Of a DNA stretch of 60,000 nt, positions 10,282-21,008 are shown in pieces. Numbering within the stretch: position 1 is the stretch's first letter; each line of letters starts with the position of its first letter. The position numbers were made by a program, and so were the translations under genes. The notes under the pieces were generated by a model. That model was not told the origin of the DNA. It did not search any database and worked only from the letters and a program-made list of their open reading frames with translations. The DNA lies in NCBI GenBank assembly GCA_030704615.1, contig CM060731.1, positions 25,980,001 to 26,040,000 of the forward strand, given 5' to 3'. The DNA is from Takakia lepidozioides. Taxonomy: Eukaryota; Streptophyta; Takakiopsida; Takakiales; Takakiaceae.

Positions 10282-13200
10282 TGGTGGTTGCCAAGTCAAT
10301 CATCTCGTATTTGTTGAGGAGTTGTTCACGAAGCCAAGCCATCTTCTCTTTGTGACTTCCTGTGATTAGCAAATCATCAACATAAAGCACTAAAAGTACA
10401 ATTTTGCCATCTTCAATCAGATAGTACAAGTTGTAATCCGCATTGCTTTTAAGCATTCCTTGAATCCTCAAGTAGGCATCAATATTGGCATACCAAGCTC
10501 TTGGAGCTTGCTTTAGCCCATAAAGTACCTTGAGCAGCAAACATACCAATCCCTCACAACCTGGAACAACAAAGCCCTCGGGCTGCTCCATATACACCTC
10601 CTCTTGAAGAAGGCCATTCAAGAAGGCCGTCTTCACATCTAGATGGATAATAATTCATCCTTCGTGAGCAGCCAGAGCGATCATGAACCGAATTGTTGCC
10701 CATTTAACAACAGGAGCAAACGTCTCGTCAAAATCCAGTCCTTCAGTATGTTCAAATCCACGCGCCACCAGGTGCGCCTTAAGCTTGCTCGCTGCACCAT
10801 CTGCCTGCTTCTTCACTTTATATATCCATTTGGCAGTTATAGGACGTTTGCCGGGAGGCAATATTACTAACTGCCAAGTTCGATTCTTCTTAATTGAAAC
10901 CATCTCCTGCTCCATAGCTGCTTGCCATCTTGGAATTGAAGCTGCCTCTGCATACGTGAGTGGCTCAAATGACGAAGTTTCAACGAGATTAACATAGTCG
11001 TTGAAGCCGACAGGGGGACGTCTCTCCCGAATTGGTCAAGTAGGCACTAGTGCTGAGACAAGGACCTCCTCTTGGGGTAGTTGTGAGGCAGGATTTTTGG
11101 GCTGGTTGTCGGAAGTTACATGTTCAGTTGGCAGATCAACGTGCAAATCGATAGCTGGTGGAGAGGCAGGTTGTCCAGTAGCCTCCTCTGCTTGTGTAGT
11201 TGGTTCCAAGGTCGTGATGATTGTGTCAGTCGACACAGGTTGGATACTGGTGGGCACATCAGATTTGAGCTCATCTTGCGTAGAGAGTACTTCAACAAAC
11301 CTAACATGCCAACTGATGAAAACCTTGCGAGTTGCAGGGTTGAACAATCGATATCATTTGGTTACTATATTGTAACCCACCATTGTGCATTCGACAGAAT
11401 CCAGCTTATCTCTCTTATGTTTCTCAACATGGACATATGCTTTGCTCCCGAAAATACGCAGATGAGACAGATTAGGCTTAATACCTGAGAATCGTTGGTA
11501 GGGTGTGACTCCAGAATTGGCACGAGTTGGTGACCTATTCAGAAGGTAGGCAGCACAATTGATTACTTCACTCCACAAATACTTAGGAAATGAGTTCTCC
11601 AACAGTAAACTCCTTGCATGCTCCATCAGAGTTCGATTCTTCCTCTCAGAGATGCCATTTTGCTGTGGCGTGTGTGGATTAGTAAGTTGCCTTTGGATTC
11701 CTTCAGCATTGCAGAAGTTGATGAACCTGAGACAAAAATTCTCCACCACGGTCTGTATGCAAGCAATTGATGGTTTTCCCTTGAGCTTTCTCTATCATAA
11801 CTTTAAAGTTCTTGAAGCAAGAAAAAGCTTCACTTTTCTGCTTGAGAAAGTACATCCATGTAAATCTACTGTAGTCATCTGTTATACCCATAAAGTACTT
11901 GGAGCCAGATAAAGAAGGTGCTGGAAGGGGTTCACATAGATCTACATGCACTAGTTCTAATATATGTTTTGCTCTGTGTTCACTAGAACGAGGAATCTTT
12001 CCCTCTTCTGTTTTCCTAGTATGCATGCCCTGCAGACTTCTGAAATGAGAGGGAGTCGAGGCATTCCTAGAACCTTCCCACTGTTACTGAGAAAATGAAG
12101 ACTATGGTGGTTTAAGTGACCGAGCCTTCTGTGCCATAGCCTGGTTGACTCCTCGACCTCGACGGTGTTCACCTCGGGAGAGAGACTTATCGTCAGTTGA
12201 AAATTTATACAATCCAGAGGATATTCGTTTTCCTTGCAAGATCAATTTGTGAGGACTTTTTTTTTCCACAAACAAACACTTTCTATGGTCAAATATACCA
12301 AGATGACCCTTATCAGCTAGTGCACTAACAGAAAGTAGATTACGAGTAATGCCAGGGACGTAAAGAACATCGGTTATGTGCTTTATTGATCCATTTTGCA
12401 TTATACTTGCATGACCCTTCCCCTTCACAGAGTTATGAGAGCCTTCAGCAAATCGGACACTAGTAGCACTACCGCCTCGGGGGTTCATATCATGGAAAAT
12501 CTTTGGATTGCCCGTCACATGCTTACATGCGCCAGAATCAACGATCCAGGAGGTTGGTTTTTCCTTCAACGAAACTCCTTCATCATGAGTGTTGAGGGTA
12601 GCCAATGCTACCTCAAGCATCCCAGCTGCTTCACCGTCGTCATCCTCTTCTTCTGACTCCTCTGGTGCCTCCTCAACGACGTGGGCAGTTTGCTGATTTC
12701 TTGCCTTCAAGATCTCCTCATATAGCATTGCACAGTTCCTGGCCCAATGGCCCTCCTTGCCACATCTATTGCAAACAGATGCTGAAGTCTTTTGTTGATA
12801 AGGAGGTCCGCCATTTCGTTTGTATGCTTGCTTGAACTTTACCCACAGCGCTTCATCGTGGTTCAACTTTCGACCCCTTAGTTCTCGCCGGCTCTCCTCA
12901 TGTAGCAATTTCGTGATCAGCTCCGGAGGATTAGGGAGCTCCCTCTGCGCAATAATCGCATCACTGTAGGCAGTGTATGATTCTGACAGCGCGTTCAAGA
13001 TATATTCCACGACAGTGTCTTCCTCGATTTCTTCACCAAAGCTAGTGAGCTGGGCTACCAGATTGGTAATTTCCTCAAGAAAATCTTCCATAAAGGCTCC
13101 CTCCTCCATTCTGATGCCTTGAAGCTTGTTTCTCACTGACATCTTAGCTAGGGCATCCCAGACTTCCTTAGGCTCGTTGAGATGGAAGACGTAATAGATC

Positions 13201-13427
13201 ACCTTATCTGTAAGAGAGAGATTGATAATGGTGCAAGCACGTTGTTTCTTCCTCCTAAACTCATTCCTGTTCTGACCTTCAGCTAAGACCATCCTCCTCT
13301 CAACCCATTCAAGGATATCCTCTCTGAGAAGATGGTTTTTGACTTTAAACTTCCACACCTCATAGTTCTTCTTTCCAGCACGTTTATCTTCTTGGGAAAT
13401 GGAAAAACTGCTACCCCCATTGGCCAT
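10282..13427 (-). pseudogene. Ty1/Copia polyprotein, interrupted inside reverse transcriptase
   Basis: Start at 13427 (MANGGSSFSI). In order on the minus strand: gag; zinc knuckle CNRCGKEGHWARNC; protease SWIVDSGACKHVTG; GAG-pre-integrase LWHRRLGHLNHHSLHFLS with CRAC; integrase core with HVDLCEP, HTDRGGEF and NGISERKNRT (DDE); then reverse transcriptase from NRTWQLVILPPGKRPITAKW to [10 protein letters not shown]. The frame breaks near 12100 (frameshift), again within integrase, and at 10637-10655 (a TGA replaces the Trp before [10 protein letters not shown]). It ends at [10 protein letters not shown], where the CACTA-type terminus begins. RNase H is missing here; an 80-bp C-terminal remnant lies at 2335-2416 in the opposite orientation. 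Gag through RT survives well enough to make an ancient full-length element certain. Confidence 0.95.
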
Positions 13428-13634
13428 CTTGAGACTATACAAAGAGAGATGCAAAAAAAAAAAAAAAAAAAAAAAAAAACACACTCTGTTTGGAGCAATG
13501 CTCACATATTACGATCTTGCTGGAGTCACAAGTATTACGATCTTGGTGGAGCAATGCTACACACCGACGTGGAGGTACTTCCTAGCAACCTCAAAGCCCT
13601 GAGAAAAACATACGATGATTCACTCGCCTATCTT

Positions 13635-13646
13635 GCTCTGATACCA
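13635..13646 (-). other. Copia primer-binding site (initiator Met tRNA type)
   Basis: The minus strand reads TGGTATCAGAGC directly after the LTR end CTTTCA. This is the standard plant Copia primer-binding site, complementary to the 3' end of initiator Met tRNA. Confidence 0.9.
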
Positions 13647-13918
13647 TGAAAGATTGTTGTATTACAAACAGCTCAGGAACATACTAGGCTACAATCATCC
13701 AAAGAGTGAACACACATGGTATTTAACTAGGCTAAGCACCTAACTTAATTTAAGGATGGAGTAATAGCTACCAGCTGCCAGTAGTACTTGGACCTATCTA
13801 TCTACCACACGGTAATATAACTTCATACATATCTATAAGCATAATTATAGCACCTAACTCACTGAGGACTATTACTAAGATTAGATCCTTGCTACCTAAA
13901 CATGTAGGTGATTTAACA
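13647..13918 (-). repeat. Copia 5' LTR, family A, minus orientation
   Basis: On the minus strand the 272-bp LTR begins TGTTAAATCACC and ends CAATCTTTCA, immediately before the primer-binding site. It is about 93 percent identical by eye to the plus-strand LTR at 2417-2680. Outside it, the minus strand shows GTTTG, the same 5-bp flank as at 2681-2685. Confidence 0.9.
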
Positions 13919-13923
13919 CAAAC

Positions 13924-14610
13924 TACTCTCATGGACCTCTTCCCCCTTTTCCAGGTCTGCCCAACACTCCCTTTGCATCCTCTATGCACCCGCATTTGGC
14001 AGACCTGTCCACCAGGGCACTCTCAGAATGACATAAGCTACAATTCCAGTTTTTGACAATGTCACCATGGACCTCTTCCCCTTTCCAAGGTCTGCCCAAC
14101 ACTCCCTTTGCATCCTCTACGCACCCACATTTGGCAGACCTGTCCACCAGGGCACTCTCAGAATGATACAAGGAACAACAATTCCAGCTTTTGACAATGT
14201 GACCATGGACCTCTTCCCCCTTTTCCAGGTCTGCCCAACAGTCCCTTTGCATCCTCTACGCACCCGCATTTGGCATATCTGTCCACCAAGGCACTGTTCA
14301 GAATGACATAAGGTCCAATTCCAGCTTTTGACAATGTCACCATGGACCTCTTCCCCCTTTTCCAGGTCTGCCCAACACTCCCTAATATGCATCCTCTAGT
14401 ACGCACCCGCATTTGGTAGACCTGTCCACCAGGGCACTGTTCAGAATGACATAAGCTACAATTCCAGCTTTTGACAATGTCACCATGGACCTCTTCCCCC
14501 TTTTCCAGGTTTGACCCACACTCCCTTTGCATCCTTTGGCATTAGCAACACTCAATATGCTCTTCTTAGAAAATGGATTGCTGAGAAGAGGGGGAGGCAA
14601 GAGCACGGCT
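13924..14610 (-). repeat. PPR-derived coding minisatellite (about 138-bp units)
   Basis: The motif ATGGACCTCTTCCCC recurs at 13931, 14067, 14205, 14342 and 14485, a period of 136-143 bp (about 46 codons). On the minus strand each unit reads KGEEVHGDIVKSWNCSLCHS, then ESALVDRSAKCGCVEDAKGV: a PLS-type PPR motif (xVHxHIVKSG...SALVDMYAKCGxVEDA). Small indels throw the units into different frames, so no single long protein results; the longest pieces are 107-124 codons. The array ends near 14610. It appears to be amplified debris of a PPR gene, disrupted at its left edge by the Copia insertion. Confidence 0.75.
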
Positions 14611-16749
14611 TCTCAGTCTTCTCCAAGCTCTAAGGTACAGTTACACTCACAATGCTACTGAGGACAAGTCATCATTTGTTGACAAGAAGCATTGGTCAGA
14701 CTTGATGCACCTAAATTCTATTTCTCAGCTACATCCAAAGGTTGGAGTAGCGGTTCACTTTTATGCTCATGAACAAGAGGACAACAATAAGCTGTAATCA
14801 GCCTAGAGCTACATGTGTACAAGCATGAGAGACTTGAGGTTTTCCTACGAGCACCCCCCCCCAACCCCCCCCCCCCTCAACACCTACTTGCTACATATCT
14901 TATGGTGCTTTCCGATATGATTACTATCTAAAGATGACATATATAACAATTGTTAAGCCTTACACCTGATATTCCATAACTTGACACTAACTATGGTCGT
15001 GTGTACATGAATCTGATGTGAGCATGAATATGAAGAGACTACGTGAGGCAACTTCACTTTCTTTAGATGGTAAACACACAAGAAAGGCTAAGTGGGCAAG
15101 TCCTGAAGAACTGAGGGCTAGCTTGGCTGCTTGGTCTATGATATGGACTTGCAGCATTACTGGTCAATGCTTTCTCAAGTGCTATCACACGCATTTAATC
15201 TGGTTTTATGGTTACCTTCTTATGTTGTGGAATATATGTATAATGATAGTCTATGGTTGTGACAGGTGTCAAGAGATTGAATTATCTTAGATTATAAAGG
15301 AGTAAGTTAGTCCTGCATTAACTTAAAACGCATCAACACTGGCAATGGCAACGGTGGGAGCCAAGGTGTCGAGTTCATAACTATCTAGCCAGCTAGTTTA
15401 CAGTGAACTCAAATCTAGCCAACTAGCTTGCATTGTAGTCCACTGAATTCTAAAATCCTAATGATTGTAGTTCCCACTTGTGGCATGGATATAGTCTGGC
15501 TGAGCAGGCTTGCTTTCTACCCTTCTCTATCCGTCGTGTAAGGGGGAGTTAGCAGTCTAAGAATAGTTGGACGGATAGGCTGCGTGTTTCCCAGCTTGCC
15601 TAAGCTGGTCTGTACCTTATGGCCTTTTTGCAATACGAGCATTGTTACTTGCAATTCGTGTGTGCAGTATTGACATGTCACGGGTCAGTCCTTGGTACTA
15701 ATATTGTTTGCTTCAGCATGAACGTCAGGAGAAAGCTTGTATTCCTTCAGATTATAGGTGAAGAAGAGGTAGGAAAAGCTTCCTCTACTTCAAACCTTCC
15801 TCCTTAGACCTGACTTCTCTCCTAAGCTGGACACAATTGATCATTTAGTGATGTTACTGGTAGACAACATTTTTGAACTAGCCATGGTATGAAACACTAT
15901 GATAAGGCACTTTCAATAGTATTCTGATGCTCAAGCTACCACCTCTTTCCTGTTTTCTAACCTTATGCCATACATGAGATATATAGTTGGGCTGAGATAG
16001 GATACCTTATTAAATTTTTTCACTTTCTCAACAACCATATGAGCTTGTTCAAAAGGAAACTATGCATGAAGATTTTCTGCATCCTTATGTATGACTTGAC
16101 TGGATCTTGAACTGTAATAGTTCAAAATGTGGTAAATCTATTTTCCTATGGTGTAGGAATTACTCATAAGACTTTGTTTGCCGTAGCCTTGTGGCCATAG
16201 ACCCCACCCCTAGTTTGGACGGAAGCATAGGGGTTATGCACTACCTTTGTGAGGGGCTCACTCCAGTAATGTGACTCACCTTGATATAAACAATTAGTTC
16301 GGGTTTCCAGATATCCTCTTGAAAGCCCCTCACACACATCAATCTGCTGTTTATGAACACCTCAACAGGCTTTAGGGTCAGCCTCCAGATCGTGGTTTAG
16401 GGAATGACATATAGTGAAAGGGCTGAACTGGTTCAGGTGTATGATGTCTTTAAACATTCTGGAACTAGATGTAGATGATCTAGAACCTAACTAGTCTTGA
16501 CATAACTAAACAATTGGTCTGTGGCCACAAGGCTGCATAAGTATATTCTCTCTCGTCTTCATTGCTCATACTAGATGAAGGAGGTAAATCAAGACAAACA
16601 TAGAAAGAAAAAAAAATTAACGAGTTTGATGTGAAGCAACTTGAACAACTTACGAAGCATACGGCTCAACAGACACCCTCGAGATGCACATGATTAAGAG
16701 ACACAGAGAGAATATAGATGGATGCAGAACAAGTTGGGGAGGGGAGAGT
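14611..16749. other. No recognisable gene
   Basis: Only short, unsupported frames. A run of cytosines interrupted by two adenines lies at about 14850-14880. The remainder shows no motif, array or repeat that I can identify. Confidence 0.5.
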
Positions 16750-16981
16750 GATCTGCATCAGACGCAAGGTACAAACAGGCCATAGCAATAATATCCCACT
16801 TGTCACCCATCTTGCCCAAGGGCACCCACTCATGTATCTTGAAACCAGCTTCTTCTGGCACCGGCTTCTTCATGCCCGGGGTGTCAGCTATATGGCCAGG
16901 TGCAATCCCGTTAGTTCGAATGTCATAGTCTGTAGTTCCCCACTCCAGAGCCAAACTTCTAGAGATGTTGTCTATGGTTGC
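16750..16981 (-). pseudogene. 2,4-dienoyl-CoA reductase-like exon (SDR family), copy A
   Basis: The minus strand reads SRSLALEWGTTDYDIRTNGI, then APGHIADTPGMKKPVPEEAG, then a stretch ending WDIIAMACLYLASDA. This is the segment after the catalytic YxxxK of plant peroxisomal 2,4-dienoyl-CoA reductases, NADPH-dependent enzymes of unsaturated fatty-acid beta-oxidation. An acceptor-like GTGCAG precedes it at about 16982. No GT donor follows the last codon, and neither the Rossmann GxxxGIG exon nor the active-site exon is visible nearby. The frame itself is open, with an extra Thr and an extra Ile compared with my memory of the family. I read it as an isolated, probably duplicated exon; membership of a long, dispersed gene is less likely. 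A second, frameshifted copy lies at 28583-29155. Confidence 0.75.
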
Positions 16982-17726
16982 CTGCACAGTTGCAACCAGC
17001 TTCTGTTCAGATACAAATAACATAACCTGCTTAAAAAGAACATCAGTTCAACATTGTGCTATTGCATATAAAGACTTTGCTTCGTTAGGATCGAGCTGCT
17101 ACACAGCCCCACTTGAGAACCAAGGATGGAAAGGACAAAGAGGACGGTCGCGATACACTCTCCTCCCTGCGAGGATGAATCGCACCAATTGCTCCACGCC
17201 CACCTCGCAGGAGCAGGACCAGTGGTGGCTGTTACTGTTAAAAACATATTTCATAAAATAAAAAATAATACAAATTAATATTTGATGCTCATTAATATCA
17301 AGAGCAAGAGGTATATTTGGTGTTTTCCATATCAGGATCATCCATCTTTTCCAACATTGATGCGTGGTCTCCTCTTGAGTGGAGGAGCCAACGAAAAACC
17401 AAAAAACTCTAAATCAAGTTTAGATTACTATGATGAGGTCAAAGATTGTAGCTGTTTATTTAGCCCTGTATCAATCAAATGTATGCTACATGGCCCTACC
17501 AACCAGATGCACTGCAGTGTATGTAATAAGGCAAAGTCCCAGAGCAATGAAATGTGATGAAAGCAGCACCATCCCAACTGAGATCTTGTTGGTCACAAAG
17601 TCCAGTGGGAGTTCTGAGAGGCAAGAGTCACAGGGACAAGTTTATTCTACTTTCTAGAGGCCTGGTTTTGCAAGCCTGACACACAGCTGTGCTGCTACGA
17701 CTAAACACAGTTCACACTTCATACTT

Positions 17727-18959
17727 CTAGACTTGAGCGCTCAGATTGGGCTCGAAAAGAAGTTCCGGAAATAAGCCGAGTCCATATTGTTCACGGGCGT
17801 CGGTGATGCTCTGCACTATGCCTGTGGTCCAAATCCTCTGGACGAAATCGAACTTTAGCAGCAGTCTTGACCTCGAAATGGAGTTAATGATGAGATGATC
17901 TCCTTGGACAACAACAGAGGACGGGTCGCCTGCGTTGGCCCACAGTCGAGAATCCATGTCGCTTGGCGTCCGTGTGATGAGTGAGAACTGGTTTAGAGAT
18001 ATCGATGGTTCATACTTTCGGACATCGACAAAGGCTGAGCCCCCTGTCTCGTAGTCGAAGGACATAGTTTCACATTGACGTTGATACAGCGTGACTACAA
18101 GAAGAGAGCCCTCGTAGTTGACAATGTTATTTGTGCGACCTACATAATCTCTGTACACATCGCGAGGCAATCTCTGGTAACCTGCTACGAAAACACCCAT
18201 CTCCAAGTCGTAAGTGACCATACCGTCGCCGTCATCTACTTGCACCAACATGTAAAGGAGATTGCCACATGTGACAATGTTAAATCTCATATGGTCCACC
18301 ACGCGAAATGTGCTGAATGGGAGGATACCGTGGGTGGCAGTCCATGCATCGGTGGACGAGTTGTATACCTGCAAGCTTCTCAATATTTCCGCATTATATG
18401 GATAATCTTGAATAATGAGGACTTTGTACTTGTTCGTACCACTTTGTGCCATGTGGATCACAGGATATGTCATGAATATAGCTTCCAGACAATTTGTGAA
18501 TTTAGGCAGCCTTTTCCACTGCCTTGTGAGTGGATTGCACACCAAAAGCGAAATTATTGGCACGCACCGATATCTGACATAGTGATCCCCCATACAAAAG
18601 AGCCCTCCTGCTCCCGATTTGATGTGGGAGTATGTGGAAGGAAGAAATGACAGATCAGGCATGCTCCACCACCTTTCTGCTCCAAAATCGTATGCGACAT
18701 ACGTCAAGTGCACCTTGTGCTGAAAGATGAGTATGGCCTTGAACTCTATCCCAGGATTCTGGACCTCCGAATGCATATCTATAAAATGGGAGGAAAAGGG
18801 AAAGGATTGCCACTTCTTACACGTTGACAGATTCCGGCATAGGGCTGGGATTGAGAGGCGAGCCGCAATTTTCTCTTGCAGGTCCTCTGGAAGAGATGCC
18901 CACAAATTTGGGTCCAAGTCCATGTCAAAAGCTGGTTCTGTGTTTTTTTCGTTGCGCAT
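17727..18959 (-). CDS. F-box protein with kelch-like/galactose-oxidase-like C-terminal region
   Basis: A single 410-codon open frame without introns. An F-box lies at about residues 16-60 (LWASLPEDLQEKIAARLSIP, then LCRNLSTCKKWQSF). The rest follows the plant F-box/kelch layout: a segment describing a conserved core (VYNSSTDAWTATHGILPFST), alternating WxxxP and YDLEMGVF-type strands, and a final LLLKFDFVQRIWTTGI. Such proteins act as substrate receptors of SCF ubiquitin ligases, binding SKP1 through the F-box; the target is unknown. The start at 18959 (MRNEKNTEPAFDMD) places the F-box at the usual short distance from the N-terminus. No frameshift or stop is visible. It is flanked on both sides by repeats and has no evident operon-like partner. 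Confidence 0.85.
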   Translation of the reverse strand: MRNEKNTEPAFDMDLDPNLWASLPEDLQEKIAARLSIPALCRNLSTCKKWQSFPFSSHFIDMHSEVQNPGIEFKAILIFQHKVHLTYVAYDFGAERWWSMPDLSFLPSTYSHIKSGAGGLFCMGDHYVRYRCVPIISLLVCNPLTRQWKRLPKFTNCLEAIFMTYPVIHMAQSGTNKYKVLIIQDYPYNAEILRSLQVYNSSTDAWTATHGILPFSTFRVVDHMRFNIVTCGNLLYMLVQVDDGDGMVTYDLEMGVFVAGYQRLPRDVYRDYVGRTNNIVNYEGSLLVVTLYQRQCETMSFDYETGGSAFVDVRKYEPSISLNQFSLITRTPSDMDSRLWANAGDPSSVVVQGDHLIINSISRSRLLLKFDFVQRIWTTGIVQSITDAREQYGLGLFPELLFEPNLSAQV

Positions 18960-19064
18960 CAGTCTCTAGAGGTATAAAGTTTCTCGGACGCCACTTTAGC
19001 CACCACAAAGTATATGCATTGATCACTTTCGCAGTTCCCCTCAGATCAGAAAATTAAGTACAAT

Positions 19065-19719
19065 CAAGTTCTCCACAAGATTTGCCACTTGCTTACGGTA
19101 AGCCATTTAAGAAGTTTTGAGGATGTGAGTTCTGTTATGAAGCTGGCGGCTGCTCAACTGGAGCTGGACTGTTGGTTTTTCGGTTTAATATTTATAAAAT
19201 TTCTAGTCGAAGACATAATCTTTCCAAGGCGCTTTAGTTTACTTTTCCGACGGTTATGAAACTTTTTATGTAACTCCTAGAAAGATCTGTAGTTCGTATA
19301 ACGGTTCAGTTCACTAAGTTATCTGGTGCCAGCTTACTTAATATATATTGAGTACCCAATCAGGGGGGAAATATGAGAATATATTAAATGCATTGCAGGC
19401 CATTGTAGTGACATGAACTGTCCAGATGGATTATTAAACCTTGCGAGTACGGAGTAAGGGAAACGAAGTACGACTCCTGATATTATAGCGTTCATCCACA
19501 GGAGCTCATGGTATAGAATTCTAGACAGCAAAGCAAGGACTCTTTCAGAATACATCAATGCAGCCTTTTAGATTACAGAGAGACGCAGACAACAAGTTGC
19601 ACCCTAGATCTTTCTTGGACATTGTCGTCCTCTCGACCTCGCCAGCACTTTTTCAAAGTCTTCGGAGCAATTCAGCATAGGAACTAGTGTGTGATAAGTA
19701 CGGTTCATGGGGTGTTTGC
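19065..19719. other. Gene-free stretch upstream of the F-box gene
   Basis: AT-rich sequence with no coding signal. It should include the promoter of the F-box gene at its left side; no clear TATA box could be singled out. Confidence 0.4.
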
Positions 19720-20110
19720 TAGAACAAATCTAGGCTGTGGTTGTCGGCTGCCAGCAGCCAGACGAGCGCAGAGGAGGGATGGCTGCACCAACAGGGATAT
19801 ATATATATAGAGTGTGGGTCCAGATTCATCAAGAGGGCCGGATTTCAAGCACCAAATCACCTCCCTGTGGATCGATAGCTATAACAAGAAACCGCCATGG
19901 GTAGATGGACAGCAGCAGCGCCGACGGCACAGTATATTTGACAAAATCAGGCACCTAATTTACCAAGACCACAGCTTCCGAAAAAGAACTAGTGCCTCAA
20001 GCAGGAGGGAGGCCATGTACAGTGCGTTTCAGCCCGTAGCAAATATAGCACTGATCAAGTAGGCAGAAGCAGGCCTTGAGCAATTAAATCAATTAGACGC
20101 TGCTCATCTC
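19720..20110. repeat. Dispersed repeat, copy 2 (longest)
   Basis: Its left part (19720-19910) matches 3890-4110 and its right part (19895-20110) matches 44346-44583. Shared landmarks are GAGGGCCGGATTTCAAGC, ATGGACAGCAGCAGCG, GACAAAATCAGGCACCTAAT and CAAGTAGGCAGAAGCAGGCC. The plus strand is open for 82 codons (GPDFKHQITSLWIDSYNKKP...), but substitutions between copies do not look clearly coding. The family is unknown. Confidence 0.75.
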
Positions 20111-20184
20111 ACAAAAGTGATCAGTTTAACCCTCAAGTGCCCAGACTCATTTTCACCCTCTCGTGGAAAAACATGACTCTGGCC

Positions 20185-20683
20185 TGCAAAGCCCCATTCT
20201 TGCTTACGCCTGGAAGTAACCCGTTTCATCCATAGCAGCGATACACATTCATAGTATATTTTTTTGGCGTATAAAGCCGTTAATCCGTTACAATGATGTC
20301 TAGGTTAGGGTTAGCTTAGGTCGGTGGCTTGATCCTGGCCCTTCATCAGATCTAGGGCTACAAAGCAGCGCCGTGGGCTTTGGCCTATGATGCTTTGCCA
20401 CGGGCTGGCCACCATGGTTAGGGCTTTTGTATAAAGATAGCGCCCTGACACAAGTTGAGGGCGGTGTATTCTGGTGTTAGTGTATATGTGATTTGGGTGT
20501 ACAAACTTTGGATGAGAGCTCTTATGTGTGTCAGATCCGCCCGCTTGATCCTCCTCTCGCGCATTGCCTGCTCTTTCTCTTGCCCTTTTATTGTGAAAGC
20601 ACGTTTCTTGATAGGAAAGGAGTATATGCTTCAGGCTCGTTTTGTGGTGGAGAGAAGCCGGGTAGCATTTAGATGTTTTAACA
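20185..20683 (+). repeat. Gypsy 5' LTR
   Basis: TGCAAAGCCCCATTCTTGCT at 20185 begins a segment that is repeated almost exactly at 23816-24275 over more than 450 bp. Shared landmarks include GTTACAATGATGTCTAGG, AGATCTAGGGCTACAA and CATTGCCTGCTCTTTC. The end is placed at TTTTAACA (20683) on TG...CA grounds. Divergence from the other copy is a few percent. Confidence 0.85.
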
Positions 20684-21008
20684 TCCACTATCCGCCCTGA
20701 CACCATTTGCTGGGTTGTTGAGGGATTTGCGCGCTAATCTTTGCTTTTGCTCTCTAATCAGTCTTGTCTGATGGCGGCCAGCCACCTTGCGATGTTTTCT
20801 CCTGTTGTTTCGTATTTGTCTTCTCACCCTGCTCGTTGTGCTGTGCTGCAGGACGATGGCTTCGGTGCGTAGTTCTAGCTGTGTAGCACGCAGAGAGGGA
20901 GAAAGTCTGTCAGTGCAAGTTGATTTGGTTCTTGAAATTGTGACTGACCCTGCTTTGACAGTAGCAACTGATCTTGATATCATTAACCCCTCTCGACGTG
21001 CAACTCAA
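20684..21008 (+). other. Gypsy internal leader / possible gag remnant
   Basis: This region lies between the 5' LTR and the AT-rich insertion. It contains TCTGATGGCGGCCAGCCACC, but no long frame survives. The primer-binding site could not be assigned. Confidence 0.4.

Noticed and set aside
14158-14532. 124-codon ORF in the PPR-like array as a functional protein
   Set aside because: Units change frame between copies and the longest frames overlap each other, so no continuous PPR protein can be read.
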